Source: Parietichytrium sp. I65-24A (Eukaryota > Sar > Bigyra > Thraustochytrida > Thraustochytriidae). Taken from it: a stretch of 64,000 nt of DNA. The position numbers and the translations under genes are program-made. Location of the stretch: NCBI GenBank assembly GCA_012862575.1, contig BLSF01000017.1, forward strand, positions 496,001 to 560,000. The letters run 5' to 3'. Each line of letters begins with the position of its first letter. Position 1 is the stretch's first letter. The notes under the pieces were generated by a model. The model was not told where the DNA came from, searched no databases, and saw only the letters and a list, made by a program, of their open reading frames with translations. Of the stretch, positions 51,447 through 62,139 are shown one piece after another.

Positions 51447-52510
51447 AAGTCAAGTCAAGTCAAATGAAGAGGTGGATTGAAGGCGAATGTACTCGGTACG
51501 GAACCTACATGAAACTTCGGTGAATTTGGAGAATGGGTTTTCTCAAGATTCGATGGTTTTTGGCGCCGAGTGAAAGTTGGGAAAGTTGGGAAAGCCGCGC
51601 GGTGTGGTCTGGGAGAGACTTGGAATCGCGGGAAGAAACGGGATGTGGAATGTGTTTATCGCGGTGCGTTTTCGCTGGGAAGTGCATCTGTGAGCCTTGC
51701 GAAATCTTTTGTGAATGGCAGCATGAGAGAATAAGTTTTCTCAAGATTCGACGGTTTTTGGCGCCGAGCGAAAGTTGGGAAAGTTGGGAAAGCTGCGCGG
51801 TATTTGTTGGGAGAGACTCGGAATCGCGGGAAGAAACGGAATGTGTAATGTGTCTATCGCAGTGCGTTTTGGCTGGGAAGTGCATCTGTGAGCCTCGCGA
51901 TATCTTTTGTGAATGACAGCATGAGCGATGGTTGATCTTCCCAGATGCTCAGATAAAAGTCGCCCTGTCTTCAACGCGTTTTTTTTCTTTTCTCACGTTG
52001 AACTCTACTCGCCTTCACAGTCAATCGCCATATTTGTGTTCAATTGATTTATAGCTTTCCATAAAGCACGAGAAATACGTTTTTACCATTTTTAACCCGC
52101 CTTTTCCTTGAACCTCACAATTTTCATATCTCACGTCACTCAAGAGCCAACAGAACTCATCATAAGCTTGTCCTTTGCTGACACCCGCCATTCAAATGAA
52201 CGTATCATAGCCAGACTCCTCTTCTCACAAGCACATCCCCGTCAGAAAGAGCATCACTAGACAGGGAAAGTTTTGCTTCGCGTTTGGCTTGCTTTGTCTG
52301 GAGCAACGAAAATTAATACTCAACATAAGCTTACAGTCAGACAGATACTTAGTTGTCTTACACGTGTCCATCACAACTCGCCGTAGGTCATGAACAAAAC
52401 AAAGCACAAGCACGGATGTCGTGACAAAGAAGAAGGGGCAGGACGTCTTGCAGAGGTACAAGAGAAGTAGAAGCAGAAGAAGAAGAAGCAGAAGAAGAAG
52501 AAGAAGAAGA
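51447..52510. other. Intergenic region with tandem duplication
   Basis: Between the GEP4-like gene and ALG14. The first part is the 198-bp tandem duplication listed separately. The rest shows no gene. A (GAAGAA)n-rich tract (about 52470-52510) runs right up to the ALG14 start codon. Confidence 0.6.
51537..51932. repeat. 198-bp tandem duplication
   Basis: Two direct copies, 51537-51734 and 51735-51932, about 90% identical (roughly 18 substitutions, no indels until the last few bases). The period of 198 is 66 codons. Open frames of 126-127 codons cross both copies on each strand. Each copy holds an internal GAAAGTTGG doublet. No homology is recognised. Confidence 0.9.
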
Positions 52511-53219
52511 ATGGTGCTGTATCTGCTGTTGCTCTTGGCGCTGGCCAGCGCCCTTTGGCGTGCATGGTGAGTTTTCCTGGTGATGGCAACCCCACTTTTG
52601 GGCACAGCTCACTCCGTACTGACCGTTTGTGAACAGGTTTACCGTGGGCCCTGGCGGTGCGAAGAGGCGTCGAACGAAGCTGGCGAAGAATGAAAAGTGC
52701 CCGACCATGGTAGTACTGGGATCAGGCGGGCACACTGCGGAGATGCTGGCGCTCTTGAGCAAGGTGGATCTGGAGAGATACTCTCCCGTCCATGTCGTGG
52801 TTGCGGAAACGGACAAGACGAGCCTGCCCAAGTTGCATTCCACCCACGAGCAACTCGCCGAGCGCATGGAGATCCACATGATCAGGAGGAGCAGAGAGGT
52901 CGGGCAGAGCTTCTCGTCGTCGGTGTGGACCACGCTTTTGGCGAGCGTGGACGCTTTCGTGATGGTTCTGCGCGTGCGCCCGACGCTTCTCTTGTGCAAC
53001 GGGCCGGGCACATGCATACCAGTGTGCGCGGGCGCACTGTTCATGAGGTTTTTTGGCATCGGGGATCCTTCCATTGTGTTTGTGGAGAGCTTTTGCCGCG
53101 TAAAGACACTCTCGCTCACTGGCAAGCTTTTGTACTTCTCCGCAGACCGCTTCATTGTGCAGTGGCCCGAATTGGCGGAGAAATTTCGTCGCGCGGAGTA
53201 CATCGGCCAGCTCTTCTAG
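52511..53219 (+). CDS. ALG14: ALG14, UDP-GlcNAc transferase membrane subunit
   Basis: Two exons, 52511-52566 and 52637-53219, with a 70-nt intron (GTGAGT...ACAG), give 212 aa. Exon 1 encodes only the membrane anchor (MVLYLLLLLALASALWRAW). Without it the rest begins at a non-ATG codon, which decides the model. Exon 2 has the ALG14 hallmarks: VVLGSGGHTAEML, LCNGPGTCIPVC, FVESFCRVKTLSLTGK and FIVQWPEL. ALG14 anchors ALG13 to the ER membrane, where the pair adds the second GlcNAc to dolichol-PP-GlcNAc in N-glycan assembly. Length and motif order match the animal and fungal proteins. It is convergent with the antiporter gene. Confidence 0.95.
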
Positions 53220-53591
53220 TTCCCTCTTGCGATTGCACCTGAAAGTAAAACTGCACTCGATTCTGTTTCCATACCTGTTAGTGCTTTAGAATACACCATT
53301 GTTCCAAAACGAAAAGAAAAGAAAAGAAAACGGATTGCATGTGAGGGTTCGGGGAGGGGGGATTTTGACCAACTAACAAGGTCGCAAGCACTGCAGATGT
53401 CTCAAAACAAAAAAAATGCACAATACACCTCAAAAAGAGGTCAAGGGTATCTTTGCTCTTTCCTTTGCAACACGTTTTTCTCGCACAAGGTAGAGAGAAG
53501 TAGAAAGGAACGAGAAATTCGCCGAACAGAGAGACTCAGTGGTCAAAGCAGGACAGAGTAAAAATTCTTCGTATTCAGTCACGGGCTAAAA
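53220..53591. other. Convergent intergenic region
   Basis: 372 bp between convergent stops. Contains an (AAAAG)n stretch at about 53310-53329. No gene is seen. Confidence 0.55.
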
Positions 53592-56067
53592 TTACTGCAA
53601 GAGGTCCTTTCGGGCGTTGCGGGGTTGTCGAAGCTGATAGTGCGCTCGGTAGTCGTCCTCTGTCTCGACGCTGGGAATGTTCAGAATCTTCATTATGCGG
53701 GGTATGAGATAGTGCATCATGCGCAAGACTAAGGGAGCCAGCACGATGGTAGTGACCGTGGCAGCCAAAAACACCAGGTACGCTCGTCTGGAGAGCAATA
53801 GGTGCGCCTGGAGCTTGCTGGAAAACAGCAGGGAGAATTCCCCAACATGCGCGAGGCCGATTCCAGAAATGATGGAGATCTTCCACGAGTAGCTAAAGAG
53901 CCGCACGACCGTGGTGACCACAATGACTTTAATCAGAATGATTTGGATGACCACGATGAGAATGACTCCCAGATTGGTCCAAAAAAACATGGGGTTGATG
54001 ATCATGCCAATGGAGGCAAACAGCATTGCAGCAAAGACACTGGCCAAAGGTTGAATTGCTGCAGAAGTCTTTTTCATAAACGGCGAGCCGGCGAGCATGA
54101 GGCCGGCAAAGAAAGCGCCAAGGTCCAGAGACAGACCGAGAAATTCGGTCAAGAGAGCCATGACCATCGCCAGCGAAACAATCTTCGTCACAAATCACGA
54201 CAAGAGGCAACACAAAGAAACAAAAAAGAGAAGGCGTCAATACATAGCCTCCCAACCAAGACCTACAACTCTTTTGGATCTATGTGAAAAAAAAAGGAAA
54301 AAAAAAACTTACCCCGAGCAAGTAGAGCTCATCGTAGTTCGCCCGATTTTTTGACAAAAAGTCCAGCAAGGTGGGCATGAGATACCGCGAGAATGAGTAC
54401 GCAAACGAGGCCACCAACACAATTCCTGAGAAAGACCGAAGCAATGCGAACCCAACGCCTCCCATAGACACCACTCCGCCTGAAATGGCTGGAGGCAACG
54501 AGAATAGCAGACCCATAAGCAGACCTTGGACCGTCAGAAAGCCAACCATGACTTTGCCGTGGACGGTGTGCAGGAGACGCTGCTCGTGAAGATAGTCCAG
54601 TACCAGAGAAAGGGACGACAATGAGGACGAGAGTCCCAGGAGCCCGCCTTCCAAAGGGCTCTGTACAATTCCCGAGGCGAGTGCATATATCTGAATGCAC
54701 ACAGCGCAAATCGCAGTGGACAGCAAGCAACCACCAACGGCAACCGTCTGGAACTGACGCTGCTCTGAAAAACTGTATTCTAGGCCATGGGCGAAGAGGA
54801 AAAACACACTCCCAAACTGAGCCAAGGTATCCACTTCGACCACGGTTTGTACAAGGTCGAAACCACTTGGTCCAACGATGACACCGCCAGCTATGTACCC
54901 GATGATCGGAGGCATATAAGCCACCGCGGCCATCATTCCACCAATCGTGGCTGACCCGAGGAGCAACACAATATCAATGAGCAGCCTCAAATCAGCATGA
55001 AGAACCGCCGGGTCGGCGAGATTGGACAAAATATCGTCCGCTTTGTCATGAAGACCGTGGAGTTTGTGAGCCTCGTCGGAGTGGTACAAATGACGACCTT
55101 TGTTCTTCTCCAGATTCACGAGTTGGACCTTGGCCGCGACTTCATCCAGAGACAATTGCGAAGTTTCGCCAGTCTCCAAAGCAAGCTCCACTTGGCCCGT
55201 TTCATAGTTGATCTTTGCATGTTCTTGAATCTCCGCAATCTCTTTCTCAAGCTGGGCAGCGGCGTAGGCTTGCTTGTGTATCCTATCCAGCTCCTTGCCC
55301 ATGTCTAAGGTCTCTTTCTTTGCCTCGAGCAGATTTGCGCGTGTGCCGTGCAGAGACTTGACCAGGGACTCCACCTTCTTCTTGACGGCCATCAGCTTGT
55401 CGTACTCGGCCGCCTGGTGGTCTTTGAGCTTCTTTACCACACGCTTGAGCCTCGCCACCTCCTGTCGGTCCCCGGCACAGGAAGCACGCGACCGCGACCT
55501 GATGCGTTTTTTCCCCGAACCGGTGGAAGAATCCTTGCTCTCCGTCGAGGAGCTGTCAGACTTGTCCATGTCGTGGTCCGAAACGCCGTCCACAAGGTCC
55601 TCAAAGTCGAAATCATCGTCGATTTCCGACAATCCAATCACCGCGGCCAACTGGTCCGCCACGTCCTCCTCTTCGGCACCGGCCCTGTCGTCTAGATCCT
55701 CCAGACTGATGTCACATATCTGCACGAGATTCTCGAGCTTTTTAAGTCCTTGTGACACCTCCTCGGCCGTACCAATCGCCACGGACGATTTGAACGCCTC
55801 GAAAAAGTCGTGCAAGGCCTGCTTTGTGGCCGAGCTACGCCTGAACCGCCTTCTGCGCCACTTGGGGGGCGTAATCGTGCTACTAGAGTCCGCCGATGAC
55901 ACAACATTAGACCCTCCTGAAGATGCCACCGCGGCTGCCACAGACTGCTTTGGGGAGGCACCGCTGTTAGTGCTGCTGCTGCTGCTGCCGGCCAGGATCA
56001 CATTGTCCGAGAAAATGAGAACACACGCCACCAGCGCCGCCAATGTGGGCGCCTTTCGCAGTCTCAT
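53592..56067 (-). CDS. KEA/TMCO3-like CPA2 cation/proton antiporter
   Basis: Two exons, 54313-56067 then 53592-54182 (130-nt intron, GTAAGT...GAAG), give 781 aa. The junction NYDELYLLG-IVSLAMVMALL restores the 24-residue spacing from ELY to LGLS seen in plant KEA4-6 and animal TMCO3. The acceptor GAAG is less typical, but the alternatives break this match. An N-terminal signal peptide (residues 1-27) is followed by about 330 residues of acidic and coiled-coil sequence. Then come about 12 TM segments with family motifs: YMPPIIGYIAGGVIVGPSG, FFLFAHGLEYS, and LGLSLDLGAFFAGLMLAGS. No RCK nucleotide-binding domain follows. A K+(Na+)/H+ exchanger of an endomembrane compartment is inferred. Confidence 0.87.
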
Positions 56068-57474
56068 ACCACTGAGTGAGAGCCCTTTGAAGCCGTGTCC
56101 CTGTCAATAAATTCTCGCAGACGCGAGTCACTTCCGCGCTCCAAAGCCGCAATCCAGTATATCACTCAGTCGTTTCGATTTCTCCGGGCCGCCAACCGGC
56201 ATTCACGCCCGCTTGAGCTCACAGGAATGACGCAACCACACGAGCAGCTGGTTGACTTTTCTTTCTATCCTTCTCTCTGCAACCCTGCAGACGGGTTGAA
56301 CGGCAGTCGTCGTCACTAGATGCCAACTGCAAGCAGGCGGACAAGAGGCCGAATCAGAGACAAGGCACGCAAAGCACAAAGTACAAAGCACAAACACGAA
56401 CACAAGCCAATGAGAGCAGGGACGAGCAAGATGCGCACAGTGTTCCACCTTTCTTTCTCTCTTTCTCACTCTTTCTGTGTCTTCTATCTCATCGTCATCC
56501 TTCCCTACTGCGTTAACTGTAAATGAACTTATTGGCCGAATGCTGAGAATGGGACGTCAGAGAGCCGATTATATTATGTTGTAGGATATGTATGTCATGC
56601 GATGGATGCCATCAACGTCCATCCATGTACGAGCGGAACTCGCGAGATCTCGCGAGTCTTTGAGGACTGGGAAGGGAACTAGAAGCAGTTCAATGCGGAG
56701 GAGCAGAGATGAAGATGGAGATGGAAACGGAGATGGGAGTTTGGAATGGATGTAGTCGAGGTTGAGATGACTAGCGTCGTGGTTTGTCGAGCTCACATTT
56801 TGATCGAGAAACGGACCAAGTGAAGAATGTGCGTTCGGGGGCAACGGAGAAGAGCAATGGCCGCAAGATGGTAAATTATTCACAGTTGCTCAGTTTAGAT
56901 CTAATGGTTAGCCAGTGTTGTCAGCAAGTAGGCGGAGAGCCCCAAGAAAGTGTTTCATTCTTACGACGAGCTTTTGTTTATCCCCAAGCGTCAGATCAAC
57001 TGCAATAGATTCTCTCAAAGCGTTCNCTCACTCTTTCTGTGTCTCTTCTATCTCATCGTCATCCTTCCCTACTGCTTTAACTGTAAATGAACTTATTGGC
57101 CGAATGCTGAGAATGGGACTCCGACAGAGAGCCGATTATATTATGTTGTAGGATATGTATGTCATGCGATGGATGCCATCAACGTCCATCCATCAACGAG
57201 CGGAACTCGCGAGATCTCGCGAGTCTTTGAGGACTGGGAAGGGAACTAGAAGCAGTTCAATGCGGAGGAGCAGAGATGAAGATGGAGATGGAAACGGAGA
57301 TGGGAGATTGGAATGGATGGCGTCGAGGTTGAGATGACTAGCGTCGTGGTTTGTCGAGCTCACATTTTGATCGAGAAACGGACCAAGTGAAGAATGCGCG
57401 TTCGGGGGCAACGGAGAAGAGCAATGGCCGCAAGATGGTAAATTATTCACAGTTGCTCAGTTTAGATCTAATGG
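56068..57474. other. Intergenic region containing a duplicated segment and an N
   Basis: The interval between the antiporter start and the AAA+ ATPase stop is inflated by the repeat described separately. If only one copy is real, the true gap is about 840 bp. No gene other than the duplicated ATPase 3' end lies here. Confidence 0.6.
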
Positions 57475-57592
57475 TTAGCCAGTGTTGTCAGCAAGTAGGC
57501 GGAGAGCCTCCAGAAAGTGTTTCATTCTTACAACGAGCTTCTGTTTATCCCCAAGCGTCGGATCAATTGCAATAGATTCTCTCAAAGCGTTC
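56465..57592. repeat. About 560-bp direct duplication separated by a single N
   Basis: Copy 1 spans 56465-57024 and copy 2 spans 57026-57592. They are about 97% identical, with a few small indels. The undetermined base at 57025 lies exactly at the junction. Copy 1 repeats the last 39 codons of the AAA+ ATPase (56908-57024, minus strand) and its 3' flank. The layout is what two unmerged contig ends from heterozygous haplotypes would give. Confidence 0.9.
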
Positions 57593-59670
57593 ATGCCGGC
57601 CTCAGTGCATACCATATTCAAGTCAGCGCCGGTGGACCCTTCCAGCGTTTCTGCAATTTGGCGGAAATCTATCCCTTCCTCAAGAGGCATACTCGCTGTG
57701 CAATACGTAAGAATATCGAGGCGGTCCTGATAAGAGGGAAGTTCCACAACTACATCGCTGCCCAATCTTCCGGGGCGCAAGAGCGCCGAGTCGATACTGT
57801 CGTACCGATTGGTGGCGGCAAGGATCGTGACATTCTGAAGTGACCCAACGCCATCCATCTCGTTTAATAGCGCGCCAATTAGTCTGTTGCCTACCGACCC
57901 GCCAGACTCTCGCGAAGAACCAATTGCGTCAAGTTCGTCTAGGAAAAGAATGCAAGGCGCCGCTGCTTGCGCGCGCTTAAATAATTCTCGGACAAGACGC
58001 TCGCTTTCTCCAAGATACATCGAGGTGATGTCGGAAGCTTTTGCAGAAATAAAGTTTAGACTGGACTCACGCGCAACAGCGTTCGCAATCAAAGTCTTCC
58101 CGCACCCCGATGGACCGTGAAGTATGACACCTCTCTGGGCAGTGTCAGGAAATCTCATGTTCCAGCTAAGAAGTTGGGATATTCTGTTCTTAACGTGTGC
58201 GTAACCAGCAACACCCCTCCACTCGAAATCGAAGGGGTTCAGCTTCTTTCCAAGTGGCGAGGCGGAGACGTCGCGCTGTATATCAAGAAATCCAAGATCG
58301 CTTGCAGCGATGTCTTTCACCAAATGTAGGAGCCGATCCTCAAGCTCGGCCGATCCACGCAAATGGAGTTGTTGGGCTTGCTCGCAAAGCTTGGCAAGGT
58401 CGCCTCGATTGAAGCCCGCAGTGTGTTGAGCCACTTTGCCAGCAAGGGCACGACTCTGCGCTGAATCACTCTCTAGCACCAGACCGAATTCTCGTAAAAA
58501 GACGCGAAGAATTGCCTCTTTTTGAGGAACAGATGGCGTACCAAACGTGACATGCGTGGCGAACCCGCACGAACTCGTTGTTTCTGATAGCCGTCTGGGA
58601 AGTCGCTTTAGGGACCGATCTGAACAGCTGGCAATGACCAAAAGCCCGCTAAATGAGCCTCCTGCAGAGATTTGCTCCAGTGTCGAGCATACCCAATTAA
58701 TGACCCTGTGCTCACCAACCGAGAGTTTTTGCAGCGCGCCATTCGCGCCATCGTCATCGCCGACAGAAGCCACAAGTGCGTCCAGGTTGTCAAGCATGAG
58801 CACTTGAATAGCGCTTTCTGTGTGTATCTGAATGGCCCTGTTCTTGAAAGAGTCACCTCCTTCCGCCTCAAGGACTAGCCGCATGCAATCTAAGCGAGTC
58901 ACCCCTGTTGCCGGTATCGCCTTAAATTCTTCCGCCATCGTATCAAGAAACCTGGTCCTGCCGCTTCCATGTGGGCCAACTAGCAGCGCGGATTTCGGCG
59001 CTAAATTGGCTGTGCGTCCAGGCCCTCTTGCAGCCGAAATCATGTCCCGTACAAACCCCTGTTGCTCTTCTAACCCGACCAACGCCCAACGACTCTTGCC
59101 TCCGTCCCGTTCCTCCTGTTCGTACGGCGCCGACAGTAGCACAATCCGCGTATCCTCACCCAGAATGCCACTTTCCTGGTCCGGAGCTGTGCAAAAGAAC
59201 ATGTCCATGCCCACGACCGTCACGCACACTTTGGCGTTGGCACATATGTGCATGCCCCTCATTCTCCTGCGCAAGGCCATCTCCACATCCACGCAAGCCA
59301 GCATCTCCAGTGCGTCCTGTAAGTTCTCATTCTCTTCGTCGACTCTCAAGCGCAAACAGCTCAGCTCGCGGCCAGCCTCGACCTCACTTTCGTCTCCATT
59401 ACCTCCCTCTCCATATGAATCTGTGTCCTCGCCGAGCACTGTCGCCCGTGCGCCAGCTGGCGGCACGCAGCGAGCAAGGAACGGGTTCGCTACCAAGAGG
59501 CCTTCTGCAGCATTGGCGTCCGCGCAAGCGCGTACCAGCACCTTCTTCTCGCTGTCATTTTCGCCTCCAGCGACAATGTGCACCAGGAGGGTGGCCCCGG
59601 AGTGAGCCAGAGACGGGTGTACGCGGCATACGTGCGCGGGAAGGAATGCGTCTGCCTCCACTGAGAGCAT
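57475..59670 (-). CDS. PEX1-like double AAA+ ATPase
   Basis: A 731-aa protein from the first in-frame ATG (two codons after a GTG). It has a divergent N-terminal region and two AAA+ modules. D1 (about residues 215-420) is degenerate: its Walker A is GPHGSGRT, with Arg for the Lys, and its Walker B ends LMLDNLD rather than DE. D2 (about 500-700) is intact: GPSGCGKT, ILFLDELDAI, AATNRYDSIDSALLRPGR, and an SRH with Arg. An inactive D1 with an active D2 is typical of the peroxisomal PEX1/PEX6 motor. RLDCMRL and LLVIASCSDRSLKRL resemble PEX1 D1. AFG2B/SPATA5L1 is the main alternative. Human PEX1 is about 1280 aa, so this one is short. Confidence 0.68.
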   Translation of the reverse strand: MLSVEADAFLPAHVCRVHPSLAHSGATLLVHIVAGGENDSEKKVLVRACADANAAEGLLVANPFLARCVPPAGARATVLGEDTDSYGEGGNGDESEVEAGRELSCLRLRVDEENENLQDALEMLACVDVEMALRRRMRGMHICANAKVCVTVVGMDMFFCTAPDQESGILGEDTRIVLLSAPYEQEERDGGKSRWALVGLEEQQGFVRDMISAARGPGRTANLAPKSALLVGPHGSGRTRFLDTMAEEFKAIPATGVTRLDCMRLVLEAEGGDSFKNRAIQIHTESAIQVLMLDNLDALVASVGDDDGANGALQKLSVGEHRVINWVCSTLEQISAGGSFSGLLVIASCSDRSLKRLPRRLSETTSSCGFATHVTFGTPSVPQKEAILRVFLREFGLVLESDSAQSRALAGKVAQHTAGFNRGDLAKLCEQAQQLHLRGSAELEDRLLHLVKDIAASDLGFLDIQRDVSASPLGKKLNPFDFEWRGVAGYAHVKNRISQLLSWNMRFPDTAQRGVILHGPSGCGKTLIANAVARESSLNFISAKASDITSMYLGESERLVRELFKRAQAAAPCILFLDELDAIGSSRESGGSVGNRLIGALLNEMDGVGSLQNVTILAATNRYDSIDSALLRPGRLGSDVVVELPSYQDRLDILTYCTASMPLEEGIDFRQIAETLEGSTGADLNMVCTEAGMNALRESIAIDPTLGDKQKLVVRMKHFLEALRLLADNTG

Positions 59671-60225
59671 TCTCACGGTTCGAGGACCTTCGGTAGGTCG
59701 CTCTGTGCCTCCGTGTGCGTGTGGTCCGAGAGCTTAAGTTTTGGAAGTTTTGGAAGTTTTGGAAGGCTTGGAAGAGAAGGGAAGCGAAGTTGACTTTGAT
59801 GTCTCTTTGATGTCTCTTTGATGTCTCTTTGATGTCTTTGATGAGCGAGGAGAAATGGGATCGGCGGATTGTTGTTTGATTGGAAAGACTGCCAAGGACC
59901 GGAGAGAGTGTGGCGTGCTGCGAGCGACGATTGATGCGTCGATGTATGTGTGAATCGATGTATTGATGTATTGATGTATTGATGTATTGATGTGACGTGT
60001 GTAGTTTCGATGGTCGAAAGAGAAGGACTTGCCGAGAGTATTGCCAGGCACGCGGATGCTAGCGTTGGTACTGTATTTCGCTGGCTTTCGGGAATTAGTT
60101 TGAGGTTGTGGGATGTCAAAACTTTGAAGCGCTGCCGGGTTTGTGCAGCTGGCGAGCTAGAGAAATATTGGGGCTTGGAGCTACGATGCAAGTTCAGGTT
60201 TTGGATGCGTTAAATTCAGATTCAT
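59671..60225. other. Intergenic region with short tandem repeats
   Basis: 555 bp between the AAA+ start and the first 7TM gene's stop. Three repeat blocks: (TTTTGGAAG)n at about 59737-59765, (TTGATGTCTCT)n at about 59794-59840, and (GATGTATT)n at about 59956-59993. No gene is seen. Confidence 0.6.
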
Positions 60226-61662
60226 TTAATGTTCAGGGGCATGGGACTGCATCTCGAACGTTGTCCGTTCGCGAGGCGACGCCCACTCAAGCTCGGTGTG
60301 TTCTCTTCCGTCCGGGTTCTTGCCACGGCGCAGGACGGAAACGGATGGCATGCGTATGCAGTGTGTGAGAGCCGAGCAGAGCTTGCTTGGTTTCGGGTCT
60401 TGTGTCGTTTCTGGAGATGATTGGTTGGGGTCTCGCGGTTTGTGGGTCAAGTACAGGGTGACCACAAGAGAGCCGAGCACAATGGCGGTCATTTGCAAGT
60501 GATGGAAACCCTTGATTCTGGGAAAAGTGCCCGGCACGCTGGTCTCTTTCCATCCAAAGAGAGTGTCGACGGCCGAAATACCAAAGGTGGCGACAAGAAA
60601 CAGCGCCAGACACACGGAAATCGCAATTGCCGTGTTTCGAACTTTGTACATAACGTTGTGAAATAAGTGCCTCTTTTCTGCAGAGCCCTGTTTCACCCGA
60701 AGTGTGTTGAATCTGGAAAACCTGGACATGACCGAACTTGTGGAGCGATGCTTTTCCGGGTTCTCCGCGTCACCGACCGAGGAAACCACGCTCACCGTAG
60801 TCATGTCAGCAGTATTCTGATTTGCCTCAACGGATGCTCTCAAAATGCCAGTGAGCTTCGCGGCGCCAGTGACGTAGGTAATGAGAACAAAAATAATGAG
60901 AGGGGTAAGGACAAAGCCCATGATGCTGGACCCAATCAGCTTTTCAAAAACAACGCCACTGGCAGCGGCAACAACGCCAAGGGCCTCGAACCAATACACT
61001 AGGTGTTTCATTTTGTTGAGCCGAGATGTGGAAAATCGATGGGTTGCATTTGCGATTTCTAGCCACGTCACGGACACGTTCAGCAAAGCTAAAGCCCCAG
61101 TAGCGATGCTGAGCGGCGCGAAGAACCAGAGAATTGAGTTATACCTTCCCTTGTACTGGTCAGGGAGGTGGCCAAGAGATTCCCCGCTGGTTGTAGCGGT
61201 TGAGAGTATGAGTATGAGCGCCCAGATTGAAGCCGACATGGCTGCAGCGGTCGTGAGAAACAATGTGATATTCATGCTGGACAGTTTGAACAACGTCTTT
61301 TGCTTCCAAAACTTGAAGTTAATTCGGATCAGCCACACACACGTGAACAACCCCAGTAACATGGTCAAGCCGTTCCAAACAATAGTGACTAGGTTTCCAA
61401 AAAAGTAACCATTCAAAAGTTAGCTCTCGGCCCTGCCAGTCTGCAAAAAAGTCACTCAGCGGCACTTACTTTTTGAGCTTCGGCTCAGCGTCGCGCACTC
61501 GGGAAACCCTTCCCACCCATAAAACGTATTGCAGTAGCACCCCAGCAGCACACCGTCTGTACTATTTGGCGCGGGCACGTAACTCTCCATGTACCATGAC
61601 ACATTCGTGTAGCACAGCATGTTCTGGGGGCATGCTTGATCGTCCGAGCACCACTCCGCCAT
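60226..61662 (-). CDS. EGF-like ectodomain, seven-TM receptor-like protein (paralogue A)
   Basis: Two exons, 61470-61662 then 60226-61388, with an 81-nt intron (GTAAGT...CTAG), give 451 aa. The junction was set by alignment to paralogue B, 1 kb away. Residues 1-56 hold six Cys in EGF order (Cys5, 11, 17, 42, 44, 56), ending with CYCNTFYGWEGFPEC, the classic CxC...GW.G..C form. Seven hydrophobic segments follow. A Ser-rich loop of about 65 residues separates TM5 and TM6, and a cytoplasmic tail of about 70 residues follows TM7. Shared with B: DQYKGRYN, SIMGFVLTP, KVRNTAIAISVCLALFL, HHLQMTAIVL. No cleavable signal peptide is seen, so an N-out orientation driven by TM1 is inferred. An exon further 5' cannot be excluded. 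A GPCR-like receptor is a structural inference; I recognise no known class. Confidence 0.8.
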
Positions 61663-62108
61663 CTTTCCTGCCACCCGCCACGTCCGAGCGTCGTCTCGCA
61701 CTCACCGTGGCCGTTCGCTGATAGCTCACTTTGGTGATTGCCGATACGTCCAGACACACCCTCCGCTTCACTTGGTGCAGTCGCACAAGTGTCCATAATA
61801 GCCTCCGCAGTATTCAGCAGTAGCGCAAAGTGTGAGGATGAACTTGAAGGTGGCGGCGTATTTGCACTAACACTTTCAAAGTTTACATGCACGAGGAAAG
61901 TACTCCGTACTCCGAGTCTGTACATACCACTTTGTTTCACAGTCATCTCAGTCAGCTATACTTCTGACTGAGAGGTTTGTTTGTTTATACGATGCGTTGA
62001 CGCACTCCAAAATCAAACGTCTCCAGTTATTTGCACATTTCACTTGAGCATGTTCATTCATTCAACTTCGACGTTCAATCAAAATGAATGAATGAATGAA
62101 TGAATGAG

Positions 62109-62139
<31 letters not shown>

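Noticed and set aside
56908-57024. Truncated pseudogene of the AAA+ ATPase
   Set aside because: The exact junction at a single N and the near-identity including the flank favour an unmerged assembly overlap.
61485-61946. Upstream open frame as a first exon of EGF-7TM paralogue A
   Set aside because: Joining it would need an intron of about 38 nt, shorter than any other here, and it encodes no signal peptide.
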